This document shows positions 1-6,307 of a stretch of 14,711 nt of DNA, one piece after another. The notes beneath the pieces were generated by a model that made no database searches, had not been told where the DNA came from, and was given only the letters and a program-made list of their open reading frames with translations. Positions within the stretch are counted from its first letter, which is position 1; each line of letters starts with the position of its first letter. The translations under genes were made by a program, and so were the position numbers. The stretch is taken from assembly GCA_964552725.1 (NCBI GenBank), contig CAZKHU010000074.1, positions 1 to 14,711 of the forward strand, written 5' to 3'. The stretch comes from DYTH01 sp964552725 (GTDB taxonomy: Bacteria; Desulfobacterota; Syntrophia; Syntrophales; UBA5619).

Positions 1-54
1 ACCATATTCCCGATAGAGACATTCGGGAATGACAAATGGTTTTGCAATTACCTC
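1..54 (-). repeat. R1: end of a MITE-like inverted-repeat element, cut by the window edge
   Basis: Read on the minus strand this starts with the terminal repeat GAGGTAATTGCAAAAC and contains a hairpin with arms ATTCCCGA (6-13) and TCGGGAAT (23-30). It is the reverse complement of the left end of the copy at 7293-7346, with one mismatch in 54 positions. The other half lies outside the window. It sits inside the expected 5' leader of whatever gene the leftward promoter at 119-147 drives. Confidence 0.85.
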
Positions 55-118
55 TTATGTTTACAGATTTAAACAATTATTGAATTGAATTGATAAGAAC
101 TTCCTTTTTCGTGGTGGG

Positions 119-147
119 AGTATAGGGAGGCCATTTTTGCTTGTCAA
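119..147 (-). promoter_or_regulatory. Near-consensus sigma70-type promoter reading leftward
   Basis: On the minus strand the -35 hexamer is TTGACA (142-147) and the -10 hexamer is TATACT (119-124), with exactly 17 bases between them. Transcription would start near 112 and run through R1 and out of the window. It therefore serves a gene beyond the left edge, not the ParB fragment, which lies upstream of it. This is a pattern match; activity is inferred. Confidence 0.6.
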
Positions 148-172
148 GGGGTATTCTGACAGGGGTATTCTG
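147..172 (-). promoter_or_regulatory. Two direct repeats abutting the -35 box, possible operator
   Basis: The 12-mer CAGAATACCCCT (minus strand) occurs at 161-172 and 147-158 with a 14-base period. The second copy shares one base with the -35 hexamer of the leftward promoter. Direct repeats in this position are typical of binding sites for activators or repressors. No matching regulator is identified in the window, so the role is inferred. Confidence 0.4.
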
Positions 173-180
173 CATCTTTT

Positions 181-405
181 TTACATCAAAAGAATTTCCT
201 GCCTCCCATTGCCACATCCTGCCTCGCGGAAAAGCAGCGGCTGGATGACCACAAGCTTTGCAATCGAGGCGGCAAGCTCCGCGAGGGCGTCGGGGTCGAT
301 CACCTTCCGGGGTTGGTCAGGGTCCGGTTTAAAGTCCATAATCGGGACCTGGTAGAGCTTGCCCTCTTCGTGAGCTGCTGATGGTGCGGGTGCCATGATT
401 TCCAT
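181..405 (-). pseudogene. Truncated ParB-like protein (N-terminal part only, 74 aa)
   Basis: ParB/Spo0J-type proteins bind parS-like DNA and use a CTPase/nuclease-fold N-terminal domain in partition or DNA binding. Residues about 18-58 resemble the start of that domain: a QVPIMDFKPDPDQPRK stretch, then DALAELAASI and IQPLLFRE. The frame stops just where the conserved GERR box and the helix-turn-helix would follow, so no DNA-binding part remains; the usual length is 200 residues or more. The start is well supported: a GGAGG (413-417) lies seven bases before the ATG at 405. It may be a 3'-deleted plasmid- or phage-derived gene, or a short expressed remnant. It lies 46 bp downstream of the GT9 gene on the same strand. 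Confidence 0.6.
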
Positions 406-451
406 AAAAGTACCTCCATTTATTTAAATATGGCCTTTCACTGTTCACTTT

Positions 452-1585
452 TTACAAGTTCATCGCCAACGCTTCTCTGATAACAGCTTGTACGCGGCTT
501 ACCTCCAACGTTTCCAGGCAAAGACTCTTTCCGCCGCCGTTGCAGCCCTTGAGAGAGCACGGCGCACAGGACATGCCGGATACGACCACGCGGTTGTTTT
601 TTCCCGGCGGCGTCCAGTAGCGCCAGTCGGAAGGGCCGTAAATCGTCACGGTCGGCGTTCCCACCGCGGCGGCGATGTGCGGGGCGGCGGAATCCACGCC
701 GACATGCAGGCGGCTGCAGGAAAGAACGCCGGCAAGCTCCGCGAGCGTCGTGGCGCCGGCAATACTGAAGGCCCCGCCGGGGCAGGCGGCGACGATCGCC
801 TCGGCCCGCTTTTTTTCACCGGACGAGCCGATGATGACCACTTTAATTTTATATTCCGCGTACAGCCAGTCGATGATCCGCACCCACTTTTCAGTCCCCC
901 ATTCCTTGTATGACCAGCGGGAAAAGGGGTTCAGGGTAATCCAGCTTTTTGCGGCGCTTCCGCCAACCGCAACGGCCGCTGAAAAGCCGGCCTCTCCCCG
1001 GAAAACGGGAAGCCCCAGAGAGGCGATAATGTCCACCGCCCGCCGCCGCGCTCCTTCTGACAGGTTCAGTCTGGGAACGGCATCCTCGGTTTCTATCCCG
1101 AAGGCCCGCAGGATATACAACGACTGGTCGGCCGCTCCAACTGCGAGCGGCTTGCCGTTCCAGCCGACCAAGTGGGTAAACAAATGGTTGCGCAAACCGC
1201 GCATAGACGGATAATAGAGGGCGGCGCGCCGGGGCGACCCGGTCAGAAAGGCCATGTACCCCCCCCGTTCATCCGCCCGGAAGTCGAAGACGAGGTCAAA
1301 ATGTTCCCGGCGAAGCGATGATATCAGTGAAAACGAACTAATAATGTCTTTAACAAGCGATTTTCCGCTTTGGGGAACCTCGAAGGTTTTCGGTGGCAGT
1401 ATTTCGGCATCCAGAAGAGAGGCACTCCCCGCCCGCAGCAGGACGGACAGCTCCACGCCGGGCCAGGCTTTGCGTATCGCGGCAAGCGCAGGCAACGTCC
1501 AGACGACATCCCCGATATCGCCCAACTGGATTATCAAGACCCGGCCAATGGACGGGAGCTTGCCAAAAAAATCAGATACATTCAC
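452..1585 (-). CDS. Glycosyltransferase family 9 (ADP-heptose:LPS heptosyltransferase-like)
   Basis: GT9 enzymes transfer heptose from ADP-heptose to the growing LPS core at the cytoplasmic face of the inner membrane. The protein has 377 residues, normal for the family. The N-terminal Rossmann half opens with RVLIIQLGDIGDVVWTLPAL (15-34). The C-terminal nucleotide-binding half has HVGVDSAAPHIAAAVGTPTV followed by IYGPSDWRYW (about 294-324). The tail carries a four-cysteine cluster, C340, C343, C348 and C356, of a kind seen in many GT9 proteins with a CxxC...C tail. The start codon at 1585 is GTG and has no clear Shine-Dalgarno sequence, so the 5' end is uncertain, although the first strand of the fold begins only about 15 residues in. 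The exact sugar cannot be read from sequence. Next downstream is the ParB fragment. Confidence 0.9.
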   Translation of the reverse strand: MNVSDFFGKLPSIGRVLIIQLGDIGDVVWTLPALAAIRKAWPGVELSVLLRAGSASLLDAEILPPKTFEVPQSGKSLVKDIISSFSLISSLRREHFDLVFDFRADERGGYMAFLTGSPRRAALYYPSMRGLRNHLFTHLVGWNGKPLAVGAADQSLYILRAFGIETEDAVPRLNLSEGARRRAVDIIASLGLPVFRGEAGFSAAVAVGGSAAKSWITLNPFSRWSYKEWGTEKWVRIIDWLYAEYKIKVVIIGSSGEKKRAEAIVAACPGGAFSIAGATTLAELAGVLSCSRLHVGVDSAAPHIAAAVGTPTVTIYGPSDWRYWTPPGKNNRVVVSGMSCAPCSLKGCNGGGKSLCLETLEVSRVQAVIREALAMNL

Positions 1586-1697
1586 TATTTAAATTAAAAA
1601 GCGTTTTTTCGGCACAGGCTTACGCCCTCGTCTTTAGTGTTGACGAATCGCCAATTGCTTTTTCCTCAATAAATTCGCCGTCAATTACCTCTTTTGT

Positions 1698-1820
1698 CTA
1701 AAGAATAGCCTCAATCCCTTTGCGGTGGATCACATTCAGCAGCACGAGCGCCGCGCCTATCGGACGCTTTGAGCCACGCTCCAATTGTGAAAAAGCGCTA
1801 TGAACATTAAGCTTTGCTTT
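1698..1820 (-). pseudogene. 3' remnant of an XRE-family regulator/antitoxin
   Basis: Forty codons before a TAG stop (1698-1700) read as the end of a small helix-turn-helix protein of the HigA/YiaG/NadS type: LNVHSAFSQLERGSKRP, then GAALVLLNVIHRKGIEAIL. The pattern (recognition helix, then ERGxKRPxGxAL, LLNVIxRKG, EAIL) is characteristic of antitoxin-like regulators encoded beside RelE/HigB-type toxins. The upstream part is missing: the homology stops at 1820, exactly where repeat R2 (1821-1851) begins. No start codon or toxin partner remains, so it should be inactive. Confidence 0.55.
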
Positions 1821-1851
1821 CGGGCATGACAAGGATTTTTGCAATTACCTC
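1821..1851 (-). repeat. R2: solo end of the MITE-like family
   Basis: On the minus strand this begins with GAGGTAATTGCAAAAA and continues with the GTCATGCCCG arm seen in copies R3 and R4. Only about 31 bases remain; the second hairpin arm and the opposite terminus are absent. It abuts the regulator remnant at 1698-1820. Confidence 0.7.
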
Positions 1852-2051
1852 ACATATTCTCCAATAAGCACGCGGGGGTCTCTGCGCTTGGTCTGCATAT
1901 CAATATATGTATCCAAAAATCAAGCGTATTCCACATGGCGAGCAGAATAATATAGATCAGTTACGCCAAGGCAATTTGCTTAATCTATAATTCGAATAAG
2001 TTGTAGCGAAGCTTCTTCTTTCTGTGTTATGTTTTGGCAGGGGTAACTCAT
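1848..2051 (-). pseudogene. Decayed reading frame of unknown origin
   Basis: From an ATG at 2051 the minus strand reads 23 residues (MSYPCQNITQKEE...) to a TAA. It then continues in the same frame with ANCLGVTDLYYSARHVEYA to a TGA, and then with FLDTYIDMQTKRRDPRVLIG to a stop lying in the terminus of R2. The segments between stops look protein-like in composition, which suggests a gene broken by point mutations. I do not recognise a family. Chance open reading is a real alternative. Confidence 0.25.
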
Positions 2052-2053
2052 CT

Positions 2054-2263
2054 GAGGCAATTGCAAAACTCCGTGTCATGCCCGAGTGCTTTTGTCGGGC
2101 ATCCATGATTCAAGGCAGTTAGATGCTGAATTTCCGCCCAGAGTTTACCCCCGCGCAGGCGGGGGCGGAAAGGCGAGCGGCCCCGAAGAAGCCGAGGAGA
2201 TCAAGTTTACCCCCGCGCAGGCGGGGGCGGAAATGATAGACTTGCGACTTTTGCAATTACCTC
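2054..2263 (+). repeat. R3: enlarged full-length MITE-like element (210 bp)
   Basis: It begins with GAGGCAATTGCAAAAC and ends with TTTTGCAATTACCTC, giving imperfect terminal inverted repeats. It is flanked by a 4-bp direct repeat ATCT (2050-2053 and 2264-2267), as expected for a target-site duplication. The left hairpin has arms ATGCCCGA (2078-2085) and TCGGGCAT (2095-2102). The right stem pairs ATTTCCGCCC (2130-2139) with GGGCGGAAAT (2225-2234). Between those right arms lies an extra 62-bp repeat unit not present in the other copies. It encodes no protein. Confidence 0.85.
2142..2233 (+). repeat. 30-bp direct repeat pair with 32-bp spacer (CRISPR-like, inside R3)
   Basis: Two identical 30-bp units lie at 2142-2171 and 2204-2233, separated by 32 unrelated bases. 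Each contains a palindrome, CCCCCGC-GCAG-GCGGGGG. Repeat length, GC-rich central palindrome and spacer length all match a type I-E CRISPR unit with one spacer. However, there are no cas genes or leader here, and the right end of the second unit completes the hairpin stem of the surrounding element. A 62-bp tandem duplication within R3 is therefore the simpler explanation. The repeats are certain; the CRISPR reading is doubtful. Confidence 0.9.
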
Positions 2264-2335
2264 ATCTGTTTGCAATAACACGCCGCAGCCCAAGAGAAGA
2301 AGCAACCGCCATTGTTTAAAACATTATAGACCATC

Positions 2336-2466
2336 GAGGTAATTGCAAAACGTTTCGTCATGCCCGAATGCTCTTGTCGGGCATCCATGATTTTAGGGAG
2401 TTACAAACTGGATTCCCGCCCAGAAGCGTCGCGGGAATGACAGAAATGTAGTTTTGCAATTACCTA
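2336..2466 (+). repeat. R4: full-length MITE-like element (131 bp)
   Basis: It starts with GAGGTAATTGCAAAAC and ends with GTTTTGCAATTACCTA, so the terminal repeats match except for the last base. A 4-bp direct repeat CATC flanks it (2332-2335 and 2467-2470). Two internal hairpins are visible: ATGCCCGA/TCGGGCAT (2360-2367, 2377-2384) and ATTCCCGC/GCGGGAAT (2412-2419, 2431-2438). It ends 38 bp before the FkbM start codon. Its right terminus offers a possible -35 (TTGCAA, 2454-2459) spaced 17 bp from ATTAAT (2477-2482), but this is weak. Confidence 0.9.
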
Positions 2467-2503
2467 CATCATTAAAATTAATTATTTACGGAAGGAAATC
2501 AAA

Positions 2504-3295
2504 ATGTTTACCCGGATGTCCTTTATAAATAGGAAGAGAAGAGACAGGGCATGGAATCTTTTTAACAAAATCGAGAAGAACCGTCTTGGCGAATTTGAGG
2601 AAAACGGCGAAAAACGTTTTGTTGAAAATATCCTGGAAGAATTCGGGAAAACTGACGCCGAAAGGGTGATTTTTGATGTCGGCGCGAACGTAGGACAGTA
2701 TTCCACCATGCTGACCAGCGTTGCCGCTGCCCGCAACATTAAAATAAAGCTTCATCTCTTCGAGCCTGCAAAACCATGTTTCGCTGAACTTACCAATAGA
2801 TTTTCTCAATCGGACAACCTCATTCTCAATAATTTTGGGGCATCTGACAGCAACGGCACAGCCAGAATCTTTTACGATGAAGAAAAGAGCGAAGGGGCGT
2901 CCCTGTATCAGAGAAATCTTCATTACTACAATACAGAAATGAACAAATTTGCAGAGATTGAGCTTCGCAGACTTGACGACTACATAAAAGATAAAAAAAT
3001 AAACCACATAGCCTTCATAAAACTCGATATCGAAGGTCATGAATTAAACGCTTTTAAGGGCCTCGGCGAATATTTGAACCATGATTTCATAGATTTTCTG
3101 CAATTTGAATATGGCGGCACAAATCTGGACTCTCATACGAGTCTGATGGAGTTATACCAGTTTCTCACAGATCGGGGCTTCCTGGTGGCTAAAGTAATGC
3201 CCACAGGTTTAGAGATCAGAAGCTACAGCCCCTTCATGGAAAATTTTCAGAATGCCAACTATATGGCTGTTTCACCGACAAAAATAAAAAAATGA
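2504..3295 (+). CDS. FkbM family SAM-dependent methyltransferase
   Basis: FkbM-type enzymes transfer a methyl group from S-adenosylmethionine, usually to a sugar hydroxyl, and are common in glycan clusters. The 263-residue protein has the SAM-binding motif I FDVGANVGQYS (57-67), the FEP of motif II (86-88) and the family hallmark KLDIEGHE (173-180), followed by LQFEYGG. The start is supported by GGAAGGA (2490-2496), seven bases before the ATG. It is the only plus-strand gene among minus-strand glycan genes on this side. It follows directly after three repeat copies and uses many more A/T-rich codons (AAA, AAT, ATA, ATT) than its neighbours, which suggests separate acquisition. It converges with the gene ending at 3335. 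The methylated substrate is not known. Confidence 0.88.
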   Translation: MFTRMSFINRKRRDRAWNLFNKIEKNRLGEFEENGEKRFVENILEEFGKTDAERVIFDVGANVGQYSTMLTSVAAARNIKIKLHLFEPAKPCFAELTNRFSQSDNLILNNFGASDSNGTARIFYDEEKSEGASLYQRNLHYYNTEMNKFAEIELRRLDDYIKDKKINHIAFIKLDIEGHELNAFKGLGEYLNHDFIDFLQFEYGGTNLDSHTSLMELYQFLTDRGFLVAKVMPTGLEIRSYSPFMENFQNANYMAVSPTKIKK

Positions 3296-3334
3296 CCCGT
3301 TAAAAACATCCTTCTGTGCGGATTCACCGGGCTG

Positions 3335-4495
3335 TTAAATGCGCAGAAGTTTCAACAGCGAAAAAATCTTCTCAAACCGCTTCTCCCAGGTATGGTCCGC
3401 AAGGGCCCGCCGACGCCCGGCGGCGCGGATAGCCTCGGCTTCCTCCGGATGCGCGAGGAGCCGGTTAATCGCCCTCACGAGATCGTCAAAACCTTGATAA
3501 ACAACAATTTCTTTCCCGAGATCGTATATTGGCTCTAATTCTTGGTGATATTCAGTAAGATAGAGACCACCGCTCATTGGGATCTCGAAATCTCTTCCTT
3601 TGAGGCAGAATATTTCATTATGTCCCTCGATCCCTCCGAAGCCAAGATTTATTCGGCTTTTCGAGTAGATATGGACCATTTCCTCCGTGGACAGGGGACC
3701 ATTCGGCCAGCCGTATCCAAAGGCCTCGACGGGGATTCCCTCCTGTTGCAAACGACTGATCGTCTCCGGGCGATTGCCGTAGCATTGGCCGACGAAGGAG
3801 ACATCAATCGTCTTTTCACAATCGCAGGGCTTGTGAATATCAGGGTTGGCCCCCTCGGGAAGATAAACGGGAAGCGCCCCTTCGACGCAGTACTTTTTCA
3901 GGGCATCCTCTGTGCTCGTCCAGCACAGATCGAACAGGGGACAGATATCCCGGGAGCCGAAGGCAAGCCCACCTCTGACTTTGCCCACGAAATGTTCCTT
4001 GTCGTTCAGGCTGAAGTGAATCAGCGGAATTCCCCAGGAACGAAGGGCCCTGATCGTTTCCGGGGAAACTATCTCCCCGGAGAGATATGTAAAAATAACG
4101 TCAGGCTTTTCCGCTTTTGCCCAGCGCCCTACACGCTCGACAAGATTCCGATTCATCTTCGCCTTCAGGCTCTTTCGCCAATCATGGCGGGTGTGGGGAA
4201 ACTCGTCGAACCAGTCGTAATGACGCACCCGCCCGAGCTTTTCCAGCGCGGGCAGCAGCGAAGAGTTTTCCCAGTTGTAGTTGTGAAAAATGGCGATGAT
4301 GGAAAGCTCGCCCGGCGGTTTCGGGGCAAGATCGGGAAAACGTCCTTTGATTGCCGAGAGGATCGCGGCGTCATCGGGAATCTTAAGGCGCCGCGCTTCA
4401 AAGGCGGCCTCGTAGCCGGCAAGCTCCGCCTTGAGCCTCCTCGTGTTATTCCACTGGCGAAATTTTTTGCGAGTCTTTTTTAATGGATCATCCAT
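3335..4495 (-). CDS. CgeB-like glycosyltransferase (Glyco_trans_1_2 type)
   Basis: This is a GT-B-fold glycosyltransferase of 386 residues. The C-terminal third carries the signature of the CgeB/Glyco_trans_1_2 group: KGRDFEIPMSGGLYLTEYHQ (299-318), then EIVVYQGFDDL, and a closing helix ending in ADHTWEKRF. The N-terminal half has a basic start (KKTRKKFRQW) and Rossmann-like strands such as LSIIAIFHNYNW and PDVIFTYLSGE. Members of this group appear in surface-glycan and spore-coat clusters; donor and acceptor are unknown. It begins eight bases after the stop of the GT-D-like gene, so the two are probably co-transcribed. It is the last gene of the minus-strand run. No terminator is obvious in the 39 bp between it and the converging FkbM gene. 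Confidence 0.82.
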   Translation of the reverse strand: MDDPLKKTRKKFRQWNNTRRLKAELAGYEAAFEARRLKIPDDAAILSAIKGRFPDLAPKPPGELSIIAIFHNYNWENSSLLPALEKLGRVRHYDWFDEFPHTRHDWRKSLKAKMNRNLVERVGRWAKAEKPDVIFTYLSGEIVSPETIRALRSWGIPLIHFSLNDKEHFVGKVRGGLAFGSRDICPLFDLCWTSTEDALKKYCVEGALPVYLPEGANPDIHKPCDCEKTIDVSFVGQCYGNRPETISRLQQEGIPVEAFGYGWPNGPLSTEEMVHIYSKSRINLGFGGIEGHNEIFCLKGRDFEIPMSGGLYLTEYHQELEPIYDLGKEIVVYQGFDDLVRAINRLLAHPEEAEAIRAAGRRRALADHTWEKRFEKIFSLLKLLRI

Positions 4496-4503
4496 GGCTT
4501 ATT

Positions 4504-5460
4504 TTAGATTGCTGTACCGGATAAAAGCCGCCGGGAATTCCTGATTGTGTACATCCTCGCCCCGTTCGACTTATCTTCCCGCCCGTTCATCATGTTCAGG
4601 ATATGCCCGGCGTCAATCACGGGGATGGAGAAACGTTCGGCAACATCGACGCAGATCATCAGCGCCCCGACGCCCGCGCCGGCGAGACAGAGATCAGCAT
4701 CCGGCGGCACCCTCTTGAGGATATCCTCCCTGATTTTATCCCAACGGGTCGCCACATATTCAGCGGGGATTTCGGTAAAAACGATCTCCGGCCGACTCGA
4801 AAAAACGGCAAACCAACGGCGGCACATCTCTGGATTGTACTCCGAATTAAGAATGCACAGCCTTTTCCCATCCACGGCACGGGCAAAGGCCTCCGAGGTC
4901 AGATAGGCATAAACTGCATAAAAAGGCAGATAGTTGCTCCCGTTGATAGCTGCGCCATTGAGGCAGAGGAAATCCCAGAAGGAAGAGGCCGTGGGCGCTT
5001 TTTTGAATCTTTTGAAAAATGATAACAAACTATTTCTTCGGTTCAGTTCGATATTGCCGTGGAAAACCAGAGGCGCCAGCCTGCCCCTTGCGGCAAGCCT
5101 TTTTAACGCCTCGATATGCATCGGCATGGCCCGCCGGATCGCCGCTACGGATTCAGCCTGTTTGTAGAGGCCGTTGCAGCCCAGGGTGAAATTGTAGAAG
5201 GCATACTCCCCGTCGGCAAAACGGACGACCGGCGACGGCAATTTACCCTCCATCCCCCGGCAAAGATATCCGTCCAACAGCTCCGCATAGTCGGTTGCTT
5301 TTGCGACGCTTTGGTGAAAAAGGCAGGTTTCCTGCTCAACAATTTCGGGAACGTTGGCATCAATAACCGGCTGGTTGTCGATATCCGGCATATCCAGCCT
5401 CGCGAAGCGAAACTCGCCGCTGCGCAGGCACTCATCCAGATACCCGCCGTTTTTATTCAT
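4504..5460 (-). CDS. GT-D-fold (DUF1792-like) putative glycosyltransferase
   Basis: This protein resembles the GT-D (formerly DUF1792) group, whose prototype is a glucosyltransferase acting on glycosylated streptococcal adhesins. Support is the RFADGEY motif (80-86), matching the family's RFGDGE box with its D/E pair, and the end motif DADLCLAGAGVG (254-265) followed by IPVIDAGHILNMMNG (279-293). I start it at the ATG at 5460, giving 318 residues. This leaves a seven-base gap after the upstream methyltransferase and has a GAGG-type ribosome site. A longer frame to 5535 would only read through the end of that upstream gene. Assignment rests on short motifs; the rest of the sequence is divergent, so substrate and even catalytic activity are uncertain. 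Confidence 0.62.
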   Translation of the reverse strand: MNKNGGYLDECLRSGEFRFARLDMPDIDNQPVIDANVPEIVEQETCLFHQSVAKATDYAELLDGYLCRGMEGKLPSPVVRFADGEYAFYNFTLGCNGLYKQAESVAAIRRAMPMHIEALKRLAARGRLAPLVFHGNIELNRRNSLLSFFKRFKKAPTASSFWDFLCLNGAAINGSNYLPFYAVYAYLTSEAFARAVDGKRLCILNSEYNPEMCRRWFAVFSSRPEIVFTEIPAEYVATRWDKIREDILKRVPPDADLCLAGAGVGALMICVDVAERFSIPVIDAGHILNMMNGREDKSNGARMYTIRNSRRLLSGTAI

Positions 5461-5467
5461 AAAGCCC

Positions 5468-6307
5468 TCATCCTCGCCGCCCGCTCCTTTTTTGCGCAAC
5501 GACGGCATAACTGTGGCCCGAATAACAGCGGGCAATCATCCGGGAAAAGGGTTTCAGCAGCATTTTCCTGTCGAGCCGCTCCTTGACATATTCGGAAAGA
5601 TAACTTTTATCGCGTATCGTATCGAACCCATACCTGGCAAGGAACCGCTTCTGGGTATTCGGAGTAAAGTGATGAAAATGATACGGAAGCTGCCACCCCT
5701 TCCATTGAGCCCACATTTTTTTAGCGTCCGTCCCCTCATAATTGGGCACATCAACAACGAGGATTCCGTCCGGCTTCAGCCATTGCTGGGCCTTTTGCAG
5801 GTATTTTGCCGGCTCGCGCGCATGTTCGAGAAAGTGCCACATGGTAATGACATCGAATGACTCCGGCGGATAATCAACATTGTCCACAACCCCGACCGCT
5901 ACCGGGATCCCCAGCGTTTTGCGGACATAGGCGGCCGAATCGGCGGATATGTCCATCCCTTCAACCTGGTAGCCGAAAAGCCGGCAGGCATAAAGGAAAT
6001 ACCCCATGCCGCAGCCGATATCGAGAATTATGCCAGTTTTTTTTATCCCGCGAAAAAAACGGATCCGGTGTTTTTCCTGGGATATACGTCTTTTCAGCTC
6101 CGGCGAGTCAATCTTCAGACCTTCGTCGTACTGGCTTTCAAAATAACCGCTGCGGTAAAGCTCGTTCAACTCCTCCGGATCCGGACGCGGATCGAGAACG
6201 CCCAGCCCGCATTCATTACAGCGGTAAACGCTCCATTGCCCCTGTTGAAAAAGAAGGCTTCTCGCGGAACTGTCGCAGAGGATGCAACGTTTTTCAGCTC
6301 TTTCCAT
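5468..6307 (-). CDS. Class I SAM methyltransferase with N-terminal zinc-finger
   Basis: A 279-residue protein of the Methyltransf_23 type common in O-antigen and capsule clusters. Residues C8, C11, C30 and C33 form two CxxC pairs, a likely zinc ribbon. The SAM-binding motif I is LDIGCGMG (95-102). A later WHFLEHAREP is the usual post-motif region of ubiquinone/sugar methyltransferase-like proteins. The ATG at 6307 is preferred over the TTG just before it because GAGGTG lies four bases upstream. This start overlaps the last 14 bases of the GT2 gene upstream, and the next gene begins seven bases after the stop, so the three are probably translationally coupled. The protein probably methylates a sugar or lipid-linked glycan intermediate; the substrate is unknown. 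Confidence 0.85.
   Translation of the reverse strand: MERAEKRCILCDSSARSLLFQQGQWSVYRCNECGLGVLDPRPDPEELNELYRSGYFESQYDEGLKIDSPELKRRISQEKHRIRFFRGIKKTGIILDIGCGMGYFLYACRLFGYQVEGMDISADSAAYVRKTLGIPVAVGVVDNVDYPPESFDVITMWHFLEHAREPAKYLQKAQQWLKPDGILVVDVPNYEGTDAKKMWAQWKGWQLPYHFHHFTPNTQKRFLARYGFDTIRDKSYLSEYVKERLDRKMLLKPFSRMIARCYSGHSYAVVAQKRSGRRG

Noticed and set aside
2142..2233. Confident CRISPR array
   Set aside because: Only two repeats and one spacer, no leader or cas genes, and the second repeat end belongs to the hairpin of the surrounding element. Kept only as a hypothesis.
2086..2319. Plus-strand open frame of 77 codons across R3
   Set aside because: It reads through the repeat and its palindromes. 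The product is a translation of repeat DNA without family resemblance.
2486..3040. Minus-strand open frame of 184 codons
   Set aside because: Antisense to the FkbM gene; its cysteine- and phenylalanine-rich product looks like a shadow of AT-rich coding sequence.
3542..4483. Long plus-strand open frame of 313 codons
   Set aside because: It lies antisense to the CgeB-like glycosyltransferase, which has clear family motifs; the antisense product has low-complexity, unfamiliar composition. GC-rich genes commonly leave such frames.
5461..5535. Longer start for the GT-D-like protein
   Set aside because: It would read the 3' end of the methyltransferase gene in another frame; the ATG at 5460 has a ribosome site just after the upstream stop.
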